6,098 bases of DNA from assembly GCA_029939875.1 (NCBI GenBank), contig JAOZSC010000177.1, positions 1 to 6,098 on the forward strand, given 5' to 3'. Both the position numbers and the translations under genes were made by a program. Positions 1 to 5,684 of this stretch are shown piece by piece; the first letter of the stretch is position 1, and each line of letters starts with the position of its first letter. The DNA comes from Desulfobacterales bacterium (GTDB lineage Bacteria > Desulfobacterota > Desulfobacteria > Desulfobacterales > JAFDCJ01). Below the pieces are notes generated by a model. That model saw only the letters and a program-made list of their open reading frames with translations, searched no databases and had not been told where the DNA came from.

Positions 1-116
1 GCATCATTGTTTTAAACCGCGGCCAACTGGTCGCTGAAGGAGAACCGGCCCAGGTGCGCGAGAACGAAAAGGTGCGTGAAATTTATCTGGGAACCGGCGA
101 GACCAGCGGATTGTAG
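1..116 (+). CDS. livG: Branched-chain amino acid ABC transporter ATP-binding protein LivG (C-terminal end only)
   Basis: Only the last 37 codons and a TAG stop (114-116) are present, read from base 3. The peptide begins IIVLNRGQLVAEGEP and continues to a stretch containing VREIYLG. The pattern 'VLNxGxxxAEGxPxxVxxxxxVxxxYLG' is the typical C-terminal tail of LivG-type ATPases, where a beta strand and turn follow the H-loop. The catalytic motifs (Walker A, signature, Walker B) lie outside the window. The gene is followed after 85 bp by livF on the same strand, the usual livG-livF order, so the two probably share a transcript. LivG would pair with LivF on the cytoplasmic face to power uptake of leucine, isoleucine, valine or related compounds. 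The family call is fairly firm because of the neighbour; the exact substrate cannot be read from this sequence. Confidence 0.82.
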   Translation, partial: IIVLNRGQLVAEGEPAQVRENEKVREIYLGTGETSGL

Positions 117-185
117 CATTTTACCATTCGCTTCGAGCGTCGCTCTGCAGACTACGACACGGCAGGTCGCCAGGCACAGGGTACT

Positions 186-191
186 AAGGAG
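186..191 (+). promoter_or_regulatory. Ribosome binding site of livF
   Basis: AAGGAG lies 10 bases before the ATG at 202. It decides the start. An in-frame ATG at 76 would add 42 residues that overlap the end of livG and do not resemble the family, and it has no comparable site in front of it. Confidence 0.8.
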
Positions 192-201
192 TTGTTTTAT
201 A

Positions 202-921
202 ATGACAAATGACAGCCAGGAAATAATATTACAGGTGGAGTCTCTCAGGGCCTATTACGGCAAAGCGCAGATTTTATTTGACTTGGAGCTGGAGGTTCGC
301 CGCCGGGAGGTGGTGGTGTTGCTCGGGCGCAACGGTGCCGGCAAAACCACGACGTTTAAAAGCGTCATGGGAATCTTGCCGCCCCGAAAGGGCACCATTA
401 CATACAAGGGGGAGGCCATTGAAAAGCTGCCGCCGTTTAAAACCTGTGCCCTCGGGCTTGGATACGTTCCGGAGGATCGTCGAATTTTTTCCAGCCTCAG
501 CATCCTGGAAAATTTTGAAGTCGGCCGACAACCGCCTCGCAAAGGATTTGATCCCTGGACGCCCGAGCGTCTGTTCGAGCTTTTTCCAAATCTGGGAGAA
601 AGGCGACACCAGGCGGGTGGGACCCTGAGCGGCGGAGAACAACAGATGCTTACCATTGCCCGCACCCTGATGGGCAATCCCGAGATGATCATCCTGGATG
701 AACCTTCCGAGGGACTGGCACCGGTCATCGTGGATCAGCTTGCCAAAACCCTTCTCAAGCTCAAACAGGAGGGGGTGTCCATCCTGCTGGCAGAACAGAA
801 TTTAAATTTTGCCAAATTCGTCTGCGACCGCGCCTACATTATCTACCAGGGCAGCGTTTGCCACGAAAGCACCATTGACAGCCTGTCGGGGGAGGAATAT
901 GAGAAGTACTGTTCTATCTGA
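202..921 (+). CDS. livF: Branched-chain amino acid ABC transporter ATP-binding protein LivF
   Basis: This gene encodes a 239-residue cytoplasmic ATPase, the usual LivF length. Visible motifs in order are Walker A GRNGAGKTT (42-50), the LivF-type Q-loop region GYVPEDRRIF (87-96), the ABC signature LSGGEQQ (142-148), and Walker B with D-loop MIILDEPSEGLAP (162-174). The switch region is AEQN (197-200), with Gln at the H-loop position as is usual for LivF. With LivG it would form the nucleotide-binding pair that drives import through LivH/LivM, with a periplasmic binding protein supplying branched-chain amino acids or a related substrate. VPEDRR replaces the more common VPEGRR, a mild variant. 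The ATG at 202 is chosen for its AAGGAG site and because the protein then starts at the family N-terminus. The gene ends 44 bp before the convergent usp gene. That gap has no convincing hairpin-plus-T terminator. Substrate specificity is inferred from the family only. Confidence 0.93.
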   Translation: MTNDSQEIILQVESLRAYYGKAQILFDLELEVRRREVVVLLGRNGAGKTTTFKSVMGILPPRKGTITYKGEAIEKLPPFKTCALGLGYVPEDRRIFSSLSILENFEVGRQPPRKGFDPWTPERLFELFPNLGERRHQAGGTLSGGEQQMLTIARTLMGNPEMIILDEPSEGLAPVIVDQLAKTLLKLKQEGVSILLAEQNLNFAKFVCDRAYIIYQGSVCHESTIDSLSGEEYEKYCSI

Positions 922-965
922 AGACTCGTTTATGCAATCCTTAGCGTTATGCAACGTTGAGGCGG

Positions 966-1925
966 TCAGCTGATCGTCCAGACGGCCATGTTTTCAGCCA
1001 TTTTGATTGTTTTTTCGCTGAAGCGGCCCCAGATGTGTTCTTCGACAAAGCTGAGAGCCTGCCGGCGGCCCACCACGATGGTGCCGTAATTACCATTGCG
1101 GGCTGTTTCAAGGATTTTACGGACGGGGTTGCCCCTGACGACTAAAAAATCAAGGGAAATGCGTTCGGCATCAACTCCGGCTTCGATCAGGCGTCCGGTG
1201 GCTTCATCCATGTATGGCTTGAACTTGTTTTTGCTGTATTCCAACCACTGCTGCCCCTTTTCGGCTGACTCCGGCCGACTGCCGGGGAGATGAAACCGGC
1301 CCGGCAGTTTGATCATGTGGCAAAGGGTTACCTCCGGATTCCTGGAACCGGCCAGAACGCCGACACTGTTGACCCCCCGCATGGCTTCAATGGATTCATC
1401 CAGGGCAATCAGAATCCTGCGGGATGTCGGGCGGCCGCCGACGATGATCGTTGGGATGTGTTTGATGATTTTTACTATTTTGCCGGCGAGACTGCCCACA
1501 ACCAGATCTTTGGATCTGCTGATACCGGTTCGACCCACAACAACCGCATTGTATTCCTGGTAGGATTCCTGGACGATGTCATTTAAGATATTGGTTTTTT
1601 TGGTCTGGGTTTTTATTTCAACCGCATTTTCGGAAAAATCGGCATCGGCCAGGATTTTATAGGCCTTTGCTCTGAATTCTCCGATTGTAAGCTGGCGATC
1701 TGCAAGCCAGCCCATGACTTTGCTTTTCTGGGACTGGTAAAGGGGATTTCTGCCCAAATCCCAGAAAACTTCAGGAAATCCGGTGCCGACGGTAAAAAGT
1801 ACAATCTTCGTCCTCTCGGAGGGAAAAATTGTACCGGCATAGCGGACGGCCTCCAGGGCCTGATCGGAGCCGTCAACCGCCAGAAGTATCCTCCTGCAGA
1901 TAGTGGTTGCCAAAACGTCCTCCAT
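966..1925 (-). CDS. Universal stress protein with two tandem UspA domains
   Basis: The product is 319 residues from ATG 1925, about twice the size of a single Usp domain. Domain 1 (about 11-163) opens with RRILLAVDGS and carries GRTGISRSKDLVVGS (131-145). This fits the nucleotide-binding pattern G-2X-G-9X-G-S/T. Domain 2 (about 169-319) opens with RRILIALDES. Its equivalent loop, GRRQALSFVEEHIWGR (286-301), lacks the second Gly and the Ser/Thr, so it probably binds nucleotide poorly or not at all. No signal peptide or membrane segment is visible, so the protein should be cytoplasmic. Usp proteins help cells survive starvation or redox and energy stress, but no specific role can be read here. 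The start is uncertain. The frame stays open to TTG 2013-2015, but that lies in a candidate -35 element. ATG 1925 has no clear ribosome site. TTG 1913 is preceded by GGAGG at 5 bp and would remove only four residues. The gene is divergent from rnfC and convergent with livF. Confidence 0.88.
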   Translation of the reverse strand: MEDVLATTICRRILLAVDGSDQALEAVRYAGTIFPSERTKIVLFTVGTGFPEVFWDLGRNPLYQSQKSKVMGWLADRQLTIGEFRAKAYKILADADFSENAVEIKTQTKKTNILNDIVQESYQEYNAVVVGRTGISRSKDLVVGSLAGKIVKIIKHIPTIIVGGRPTSRRILIALDESIEAMRGVNSVGVLAGSRNPEVTLCHMIKLPGRFHLPGSRPESAEKGQQWLEYSKNKFKPYMDEATGRLIEAGVDAERISLDFLVVRGNPVRKILETARNGNYGTIVVGRRQALSFVEEHIWGRFSEKTIKMAENMAVWTIS

Positions 1926-1988
1926 GCTGTACGGGGTCAACAAAAGATTGTGCTTTACCCATCGAAAGCAAGTCGGTATTTTTATATC

Positions 1989-2015
1989 AATATACCACAA
2001 AGTTTTGTTTGGCAA
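1989..2015 (-). promoter_or_regulatory. Candidate promoter for the universal stress protein gene
   Basis: Read on the minus strand, TTGCCA (2010-2015) is followed after 15 bp by TATATT (1989-1994). TGG directly precedes the latter, giving an extended -10 (TG-N-TATATT). Transcription would start near 1982-1983, leaving roughly 57 bases before ATG 1925. The short spacer is compensated by the extended -10. If this promoter is used, the longest possible reading frame start at 2015 cannot be translated. Called by eye only. Confidence 0.45.
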
Positions 2016-2044
2016 CTGATTTCCCAGGGTCGTCGGCCCTGCGC

Positions 2045-2095
2045 CCGGTGCTGCGGCCCACAGCTGTAAGCACTTGCGGCGGCGGTCAGCACCGG
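2045..2095. repeat. 9-bp perfect inverted repeat in the usp-rnfC divergent region
   Basis: CCGGTGCTG (2045-2053) is mirrored by CAGCACCGG (2087-2095) with a 33-bp loop. The loop holds an 8-bp palindrome, ACAGCTGT (2060-2067). The segment is GC-rich against an AT-rich flank to its right. It sits upstream of both candidate promoters, so it could be a binding site for a regulator of one or both genes. It could also be a remnant of a repeat element. No T-run follows either arm, so it is not an intrinsic terminator. The function is inference. Confidence 0.45.
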
Positions 2096-2129
2096 TCCTT
2101 ACAGCAGAGCTGGAGTTGCATTTTTTTCA

Positions 2130-2218
2130 AAACCGGATGTTCTTTCTTGACAGCAGCAACAATATTCTTTAATTAATAAAACTTTTTGCTTATACTTCAT
2201 TCTGCTATAAACCGGATG
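2130..2218. repeat. 10-bp direct repeat AAACCGGATG flanking the rnfC promoter zone
   Basis: Identical copies lie at 2130-2139 and 2209-2218, 79 bp apart. The first sits just upstream of a TTGACA hexamer, and the second lies immediately upstream of the rnfC start codon (2230). This placement suits an operator pair for a looping or bridging regulator, but two copies of a 10-mer could also arise by chance or from duplication. No regulator family is recognised. Confidence 0.35.
2147..2211 (+). promoter_or_regulatory. Candidate promoter region for the rnf operon
   Basis: This stretch is very AT-rich and has several hexamers. A consensus -35 TTGACA (2147-2152) has only weak -10 matches at 16-18 bp (around 2169-2175). 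A good -10, TATACT (2191-2196), has a weak -35. TATAAA (2206-2211) is preceded by TGC, an extended -10 form, and would start transcription near 2218, leaving a leader of only about 11 bases. I cannot say which is used. The region surely contains the operon promoter, because it is the only long non-coding segment upstream of rnfC. Confidence 0.4.
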
Positions 2219-2229
2219 CGATTTAATCG

Positions 2230-3624
2230 ATGTTGACATTATTGAAAAAATTATCACCTTCCGGCAGATCAGGTGGATCATTTCCCGGTCCGGGCACATT
2301 TGTTCATGGTGTGCATCCCCCCCAGCGAAAGGAGCTGGCGGCCGATGCCGCCATTGAAATTGTGCCGCCGCCTGAGAAGGTGATTTTACCCTTGTTGCAG
2401 CATGTCGGCGGGCCCTGTACACCCCTGGTGAAGGCACGGCAAAAAGTGGCTTTTGGGGAAATGATCGGCAGTGGAGAAACATTTGTTTCCGCTGCGCTGC
2501 ATGCATCGGTAGGCGGTGTGATTCAAAAAATGGCGGTGACCACTTTGCCCAATGGCCGGCACCTGCAGGCGATCGTTATCCGCAGTGAAGGTGAACAGCT
2601 TTGCGGGCAGGCCCTGTGGGACCAAATGTTTGGCGGCCTGTGGCCGGAAAAGACTTACCAGAGCCTGGAGCCGGGTAAAATCGCCGATGCCATTCATGCT
2701 GCCGGCATTGTCGGCCTGGGCGGGGCGGCCTTTCCCACCCATGTTAAAATTATGCCCAGTGATAAAAAACCGATTCACACCCTTATTGTAAACGGGTGTG
2801 AATGCGAACCTTACCTGACCACTGATTACCGTGTGATGGTGGAGGCCGCCGATGCCGTTGTGGCCGGAGCCCTGCTGGCGGCGCGAGCGGTGGGAGCCAA
2901 AAAAACCTATATTGGTATTGAGAACAACAAACTGGAGGCCGTCGATGCGCTGCGCCGAAAGGCCGCGGGCGCCGGTGTAAAGCTGGCCGTCGTCAAGACA
3001 AAATATCCCCAGGGAAGTGAAAAACATCTGATCAAGGCGGTTCTCAATTTCGAGGTGCCCCTGGGAGGGCTTCCCGCAGACGTTGGGGTGGTCATGACCA
3101 ATGCGGCCACGGTCACGGCGGTGGCCAGAAGCGTGATGCGCAACATCCCGCTGACCCATCGGGTCATCAGCGTTACCGGCGGGGGGGTTGTGCAGCCTAA
3201 AAACCTGCTGGTTCCCATCGGCATTACCATGGGAGACGTAATCCGGTACTGCGGTGGGCTGCGCAAAACGGCTGCGCGCATCATTGCCGGCGGTCCCATG
3301 ATGGGATTTGCCTTTACCAATCTCCAGACACCGGTTACCAAAGGAACCAGCGGTATTACGATACTAACCCGCGAGGAAATCCGCAGGATCGATCAGCGCG
3401 CCTGCATCCGGTGCGGACGCTGCGTGGATGTGTGTCCGATGAAGCTGGTACCGACCAAACTGGCGGCAGCCTCCCGTTTAAAGGACCTCAACCTGGCCCG
3501 CAAGTATAATATCATGGCCTGTTTCGAATGTGGTTCATGTGCCTATGTATGCCCGGCCGGCCTGCAGCTCGTACAGCATATCCGTATGGGAAAGACGTTG
3601 CTGGCCGCCGAAATGAGAAAATAA
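2230..3624 (+). CDS. rnfC: Rnf electron transport complex subunit RnfC
   Basis: RnfC is the peripheral, cytoplasm-facing subunit where NAD+/NADH exchanges electrons with the complex. The product is 464 residues, the compact form; the long C-terminal repeat extension of enterobacterial RsxC is absent. In order, it has an N-terminal region with FVHGVHPPQRKEL (24-36) and a flavin/NADH-binding glycine-rich loop GLGGAAFPTHVK (162-173). Next come VNGCECEPYLTTDYR (187-201), a YPQGSEKHLI segment (259-268) and GGLPADVGVV (279-288). Two 4Fe-4S ferredoxin motifs follow: Cys392/395/398/402 (CIRCGRCVDVCP) and Cys431/434/437/441 (CFECGSCAYVCP). It heads the rnfC-D-G-E run and is divergent from a universal stress gene. 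ATG 2230 is the first possible start, because an in-frame TAA sits at 2224-2226. No Shine-Dalgarno sequence is visible, which may mean weak or leader-poor initiation. A 7-G run (3181-3187) lies in frame. The identification is firm. Confidence 0.96.
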   Translation: MLTLLKKLSPSGRSGGSFPGPGTFVHGVHPPQRKELAADAAIEIVPPPEKVILPLLQHVGGPCTPLVKARQKVAFGEMIGSGETFVSAALHASVGGVIQKMAVTTLPNGRHLQAIVIRSEGEQLCGQALWDQMFGGLWPEKTYQSLEPGKIADAIHAAGIVGLGGAAFPTHVKIMPSDKKPIHTLIVNGCECEPYLTTDYRVMVEAADAVVAGALLAARAVGAKKTYIGIENNKLEAVDALRRKAAGAGVKLAVVKTKYPQGSEKHLIKAVLNFEVPLGGLPADVGVVMTNAATVTAVARSVMRNIPLTHRVISVTGGGVVQPKNLLVPIGITMGDVIRYCGGLRKTAARIIAGGPMMGFAFTNLQTPVTKGTSGITILTREEIRRIDQRACIRCGRCVDVCPMKLVPTKLAAASRLKDLNLARKYNIMACFECGSCAYVCPAGLQLVQHIRMGKTLLAAEMRK

Positions 3625-3661
3625 TGTGATTATACAGAAAGCCCAAGTTAAGCTGTTTCAA

Positions 3662-3679
3662 CCACGAAGAGCACGAAGA
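3662..3679. repeat. Tandem 9-bp repeat in the rnfC-rnfD spacer
   Basis: CCACGAAGA (3662-3670) is followed directly by GCACGAAGA (3671-3679), then AGG. The 114-bp spacer otherwise holds a 5-bp inverted pair, TGGCC (3698-3702) and GGCCA (3717-3721). It also has the phrase CCACGGCCACGGAG (3713-3726), whose last four bases serve as the rnfD ribosome site. I see no gene or terminator in the spacer. 'CACGAAG' phrases of this kind are, from memory, frequent between genes in deltaproteobacterial genomes. Confidence 0.55.
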
Positions 3680-3722
3680 AGGATTTTCAATAGGTCCTGG
3701 CCTTCGACCCATCCACGGCCAC

Positions 3723-3741
3723 GGAGTGAAAAATTCAATTG
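3723..3741 (+). promoter_or_regulatory. rnfD ribosome binding site and TTG start
   Basis: GGAG (3723-3726) lies 12 bases before the TTG at 3739. An in-frame TGA at 3727-3729 bars any earlier start except a rare ATT at 3733. The next in-frame ATG would remove the conserved PSPH segment, so TTG is the best start. Confidence 0.6.
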
Positions 3742-4716
3742 AGTCCGCAAGCCAATAGCAACGATCAAAATCCCGTGATCAATGTTGCGCCTTCACCCCA
3801 CGTGTTCAGCATGGGGATGACCATCCCGGTCATGATGCGCGATGTGCTCATCGCCCTTGTGCCGGCTGTCGGCATGGCGGTTTATTTTTTTCACTGGTAT
3901 GCGGTCAAACAGCTGTCGATTTGCGTGCTTGCCTGCCTGGGGGCCGAAGCGGTTTTTACCCGCATGCGAAATCGGCCGCTGTCTCTGGGGGATCTGTCCG
4001 CAACTGTCACCGGGCTCATCCTGGGACTGTCGCTGCCGGCAACCGCGCCTTGGTATGTGGGCGCTATCAGCGCGGTGGTGGCCATCGGCATCGGAAAAAT
4101 CGTCTTTGGCGGCCTGGGGATGAACATTTTCAATCCCGCCATGGTCGGACGGGCGTTTGTCATGATTGCGTTTGCCGGCAAGATGGCAGCTTCGGGCTAC
4201 ATCGACCCGGCCAGCGGTATCGATGCCCTGTCCCAGGCCACGCCGTTGAGCGCCTTCAAGCAATTTGGCGCCACGGTGCCGTTAAGTTCCCTGTTCTGGG
4301 GCACCACCAACGGATCTATTGGGGAGACCAGCGCGCTGATCTGCCTGCTGGGGGGGCTTTACCTGTGTTTCCGGCGTATTGCCGCCTGGCAGATTCCTGC
4401 CGGTATTCTGGTGACGGTGGCCGTTATCGGCGCGGTGGCCAACCTTGCGGATCTTCACAGCCAGTGGACGGTGTTTCACCATCTGCTGGGGGGGGCTTTG
4501 TTTTTCGGGGCTTTTTTTATTGCCACCGACCCGGTGACCAGCCCGGTCACATCAGCGGGAAAGTGGATTTTCGGCATCGGCATCGGCGCCCTGGTGATGC
4601 TGCTGCGCCTGTTCAGCGGATATCCTGAAGGCGTCATGTTTGCCGTATTATTGATGAATGCGCTCACGCCGCTGATCAACCGGTGGGCGATTCCCCGTCC
4701 CTTCGGCGGTGTTTAA
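3739..4716 (+). CDS. rnfD: Rnf electron transport complex subunit RnfD
   Basis: RnfD is an integral membrane flavoprotein of the NqrB/RnfD family. It passes electrons through the membrane part of the Rnf complex and is thought to take part in ion translocation. The product is 325 residues, close to the usual length. Family features are APSPHVFS (17-24), the first helix from RDVLIAL (34-40), GLGMNIFNPAMVGRAF (125-140), GETSALICLLGG (195-206), FFIATDPVTSPVT (259-271) and YPEGVMFAVLLMNALTPLIN (295-314). Eight or more hydrophobic segments are visible. The covalent FMN site is DALSQATPL (162-170), with Thr168 as the likely attachment residue. Gln166 stands where Gly is found in the SGAT/TGAT forms. 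The gene starts with TTG, 114 bp after rnfC. Two G runs (4350-4356, 7 bases; 4488-4495, 8 bases) encode Gly-Gly pairs and could be slippage or assembly-error sites. The identification is firm. Confidence 0.95.
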   Translation: MSPQANSNDQNPVINVAPSPHVFSMGMTIPVMMRDVLIALVPAVGMAVYFFHWYAVKQLSICVLACLGAEAVFTRMRNRPLSLGDLSATVTGLILGLSLPATAPWYVGAISAVVAIGIGKIVFGGLGMNIFNPAMVGRAFVMIAFAGKMAASGYIDPASGIDALSQATPLSAFKQFGATVPLSSLFWGTTNGSIGETSALICLLGGLYLCFRRIAAWQIPAGILVTVAVIGAVANLADLHSQWTVFHHLLGGALFFGAFFIATDPVTSPVTSAGKWIFGIGIGALVMLLRLFSGYPEGVMFAVLLMNALTPLINRWAIPRPFGGV

Positions 4717-4722
4717 GATAGG

Positions 4723-4744
4723 CGGACGTGATCCTTAAAGTCCG
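4723..4744 (+). other. Small stem-loop just after rnfD
   Basis: CGGAC (4723-4727) can pair with GTCCG (4740-4744) across a 12-base loop, beginning 7 bases after the rnfD stop. There is no T-run directly after it, so it is not a convincing terminator. It could protect the rnfCD part of the message from decay. The stem is only 5 bp and may be fortuitous. Confidence 0.25.
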
Positions 4745-4792
4745 AACGCATAAGTTTTAATAGAGCCTCAATTGTGCAACAAGTGAACAAAC

Positions 4793-4823
4793 GTCTGTGG
4801 TTTATGGTTTGTGGTCCGTGGCC
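4793..4823. repeat. TGTGG/TATGG phrase repeat in the rnfD-rnfG spacer
   Basis: The segment reads as repeated short phrases, CTGTGGTTTATGG then TTTGTGGTCCGTGG. It ends in TCCGTGGCC (4815-4823), the exact reverse complement of GGCCACGGA (3717-3725) in the rnfC-rnfD spacer. It lies in a 240-bp gap (4717-4956) that has no gene. A TTGACA at 4845-4850 with TATCAA at 4870-4875 (19-bp spacer) is a weak internal promoter candidate. Confidence 0.5.
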
Positions 4824-4892
4824 ATGTGAGCATCGTTGGACGAATTGACACAATCATGATCCGTGAGGTTATCAAAATCAGGCTCCGATAGG

Positions 4893-4917
4893 CAACGGAC
4901 AACTGACGACGGACAAC
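4893..4917. repeat. CGGACAAC tandem repeat in the rnfD-rnfG spacer
   Basis: CGGACAAC occurs at 4896-4903 and 4910-4917, a period of 14 bp, with a related ACTGACGA phrase between the copies. This type of 'CGGACAACTGAC' phrase resembles, from memory, intergenic repeats of sulfate-reducing and related deltaproteobacteria. It is a separate phrase from the TGTGG repeat 70 bp upstream. Confidence 0.5.
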
Positions 4918-4933
4918 GAACCAGTTTAGTTTT

Positions 4934-4944
4934 ATTCAATTGAG
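4934..4944 (+). repeat. ATTCAATTGAG, second copy of an 11-mer also found at the rnfD start
   Basis: The same 11 bases occur at 3733-3743, where the TTG inside them is the rnfD start codon. Here the copy lies 12 bases before the rnfG start and its TTG is out of the rnfG frame. This could be a duplicated translation-initiation segment, a shared operator or a coincidence in AT-rich DNA. CAATTG at its core is palindromic. Confidence 0.4.
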
Positions 4945-4945
4945 C

Positions 4946-4959
4946 AAGAGGTTGTATTG
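4946..4959 (+). promoter_or_regulatory. rnfG ribosome binding site and TTG start
   Basis: AAGAGG (4946-4951) is followed after five bases by TTG (4957-4959). An in-frame TAG at 4927-4929 limits longer forms, and no ATG or GTG lies in frame between it and the TTG. The resulting N-terminus, a basic stretch then one membrane helix, fits RnfG. Confidence 0.65.
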
Positions 4960-5646
4960 GAGCGACAGCATAAAAATAAGCAGAAACGGCTGAGCGGCCG
5001 ATTTAAAAACAGCAATCTTGCCCAGGCATGGCTGGTGCTGGTGCTGGCACTGGTTTTCGGCACCGCCCTGGCCGCTGTTCAAGTCAATCTGGGCCACGTC
5101 ATAGAGGCCAACAAGATCAACGAAACCCTGGCACAAATTCCGCAGCTGGTATTCGGTGCCGATGCAGCCCGGAAAATGGACGCGGGCAATGTGCCGGTTG
5201 AGATCATCCCGGGCACCATGGCCATTCAAAAAGACGGCCGTAATGCCTATTACAGTCTATTTCGCGTGGATCGCGATGGAGCCCTTGCCGGCTGGGTGAT
5301 TAAGGCCCGGGGACAGGGATATGCCGATACCATCGAGTTGCTCATCGGTCTCGATGCGCAGGCTAAAACCATTACGGGTCTTTTTATCCTGGAGCAAAAA
5401 GAAACCCCGGGGCTGGGAAATAAAATCGGCACCGTCCGCTGGCGCAGCCAGTTTGTCAACCGGGCCACTGACCGGCCGCTGGTGGTGGTAAAGAGAGGAT
5501 CTGGAAGGCCCGATGCCATCGATGCGGTCACCGGTGCCACCATCTCTTCGCGCAGTGTGACCCGAATTGTGAACCGCACCATCGGGGATCTACGGGGAAA
5601 GCTGATGCCGGAAAAAATCCAGTTTTCAGAAAGGCGCAGTAAATAA
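4957..5646 (+). CDS. rnfG: Rnf electron transport complex subunit RnfG (FMN-binding)
   Basis: The product is 229 residues, normal for RnfG/NqrC-type subunits. A short Lys/Arg-rich cytoplasmic tail (about 1-16) precedes one membrane helix (about 21-43). The rest is a soluble FMN-binding domain on the outer side of the membrane. Conserved parts are GWVIKARGQGYADTIELLIG (112-131), LEQKETPGLGNKI (145-157) and the flavinylation motif DAVTGATISS (189-198). Thr195 is the expected covalent FMN site, modified by an ApbE-type flavin transferase that is not in this window. It carries electrons between RnfD and the other membrane subunits. The gene starts with TTG behind AAGAGG. It follows rnfD after an unusually long 240-bp spacer and is itself followed by a 210-bp spacer. 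The motif set makes the call firm; the exact electron route is family knowledge. Confidence 0.95.
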   Translation: MERQHKNKQKRLSGRFKNSNLAQAWLVLVLALVFGTALAAVQVNLGHVIEANKINETLAQIPQLVFGADAARKMDAGNVPVEIIPGTMAIQKDGRNAYYSLFRVDRDGALAGWVIKARGQGYADTIELLIGLDAQAKTITGLFILEQKETPGLGNKIGTVRWRSQFVNRATDRPLVVVKRGSGRPDAIDAVTGATISSRSVTRIVNRTIGDLRGKLMPEKIQFSERRSK

Positions 5647-5684
5647 TTGAGGTTTTTTTCCGATTTAGTTGGAGAAGAGGGTTT

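Noticed and set aside
76..201. Upstream in-frame extension of livF to ATG 76
   Set aside because: It overlaps the end of livG in another frame, lacks a ribosome site and has no family similarity; AAGGAG before ATG 202 fits far better.
922..965. Possible bidirectional terminator between livF and usp
   Set aside because: Only a 4-bp CGTT/AACG stem is found, with no T-run on either strand.
2099..2506. 135-codon minus-strand frame across the rnfC start and promoter region
   Set aside because: It spans the AT-rich control region and the conserved rnfC N-terminus, and shows no motif or ribosome site.
2386..3159. 257-codon open frame on the minus strand inside rnfC
   Set aside because: It is the antisense shadow of a firmly identified gene, with no recognisable domain in its translation.
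3793..4263. 156-codon minus-strand frame within rnfD
   Set aside because: Shadow frame with His/Arg/Gly-biased composition and no domain.
3921..4628. 235-codon plus-strand frame within rnfD
   Set aside because: An alternate frame of GC-rich rnfD, rich in Arg/Gly/His and without membrane segments or motifs; rnfD matches its family along its full length.
3662..4917. CRISPR array or tRNA genes in the rnf spacers
   Set aside because: The repeats are too short, unequal and unevenly spaced for CRISPR, and no cloverleaf pattern is visible.
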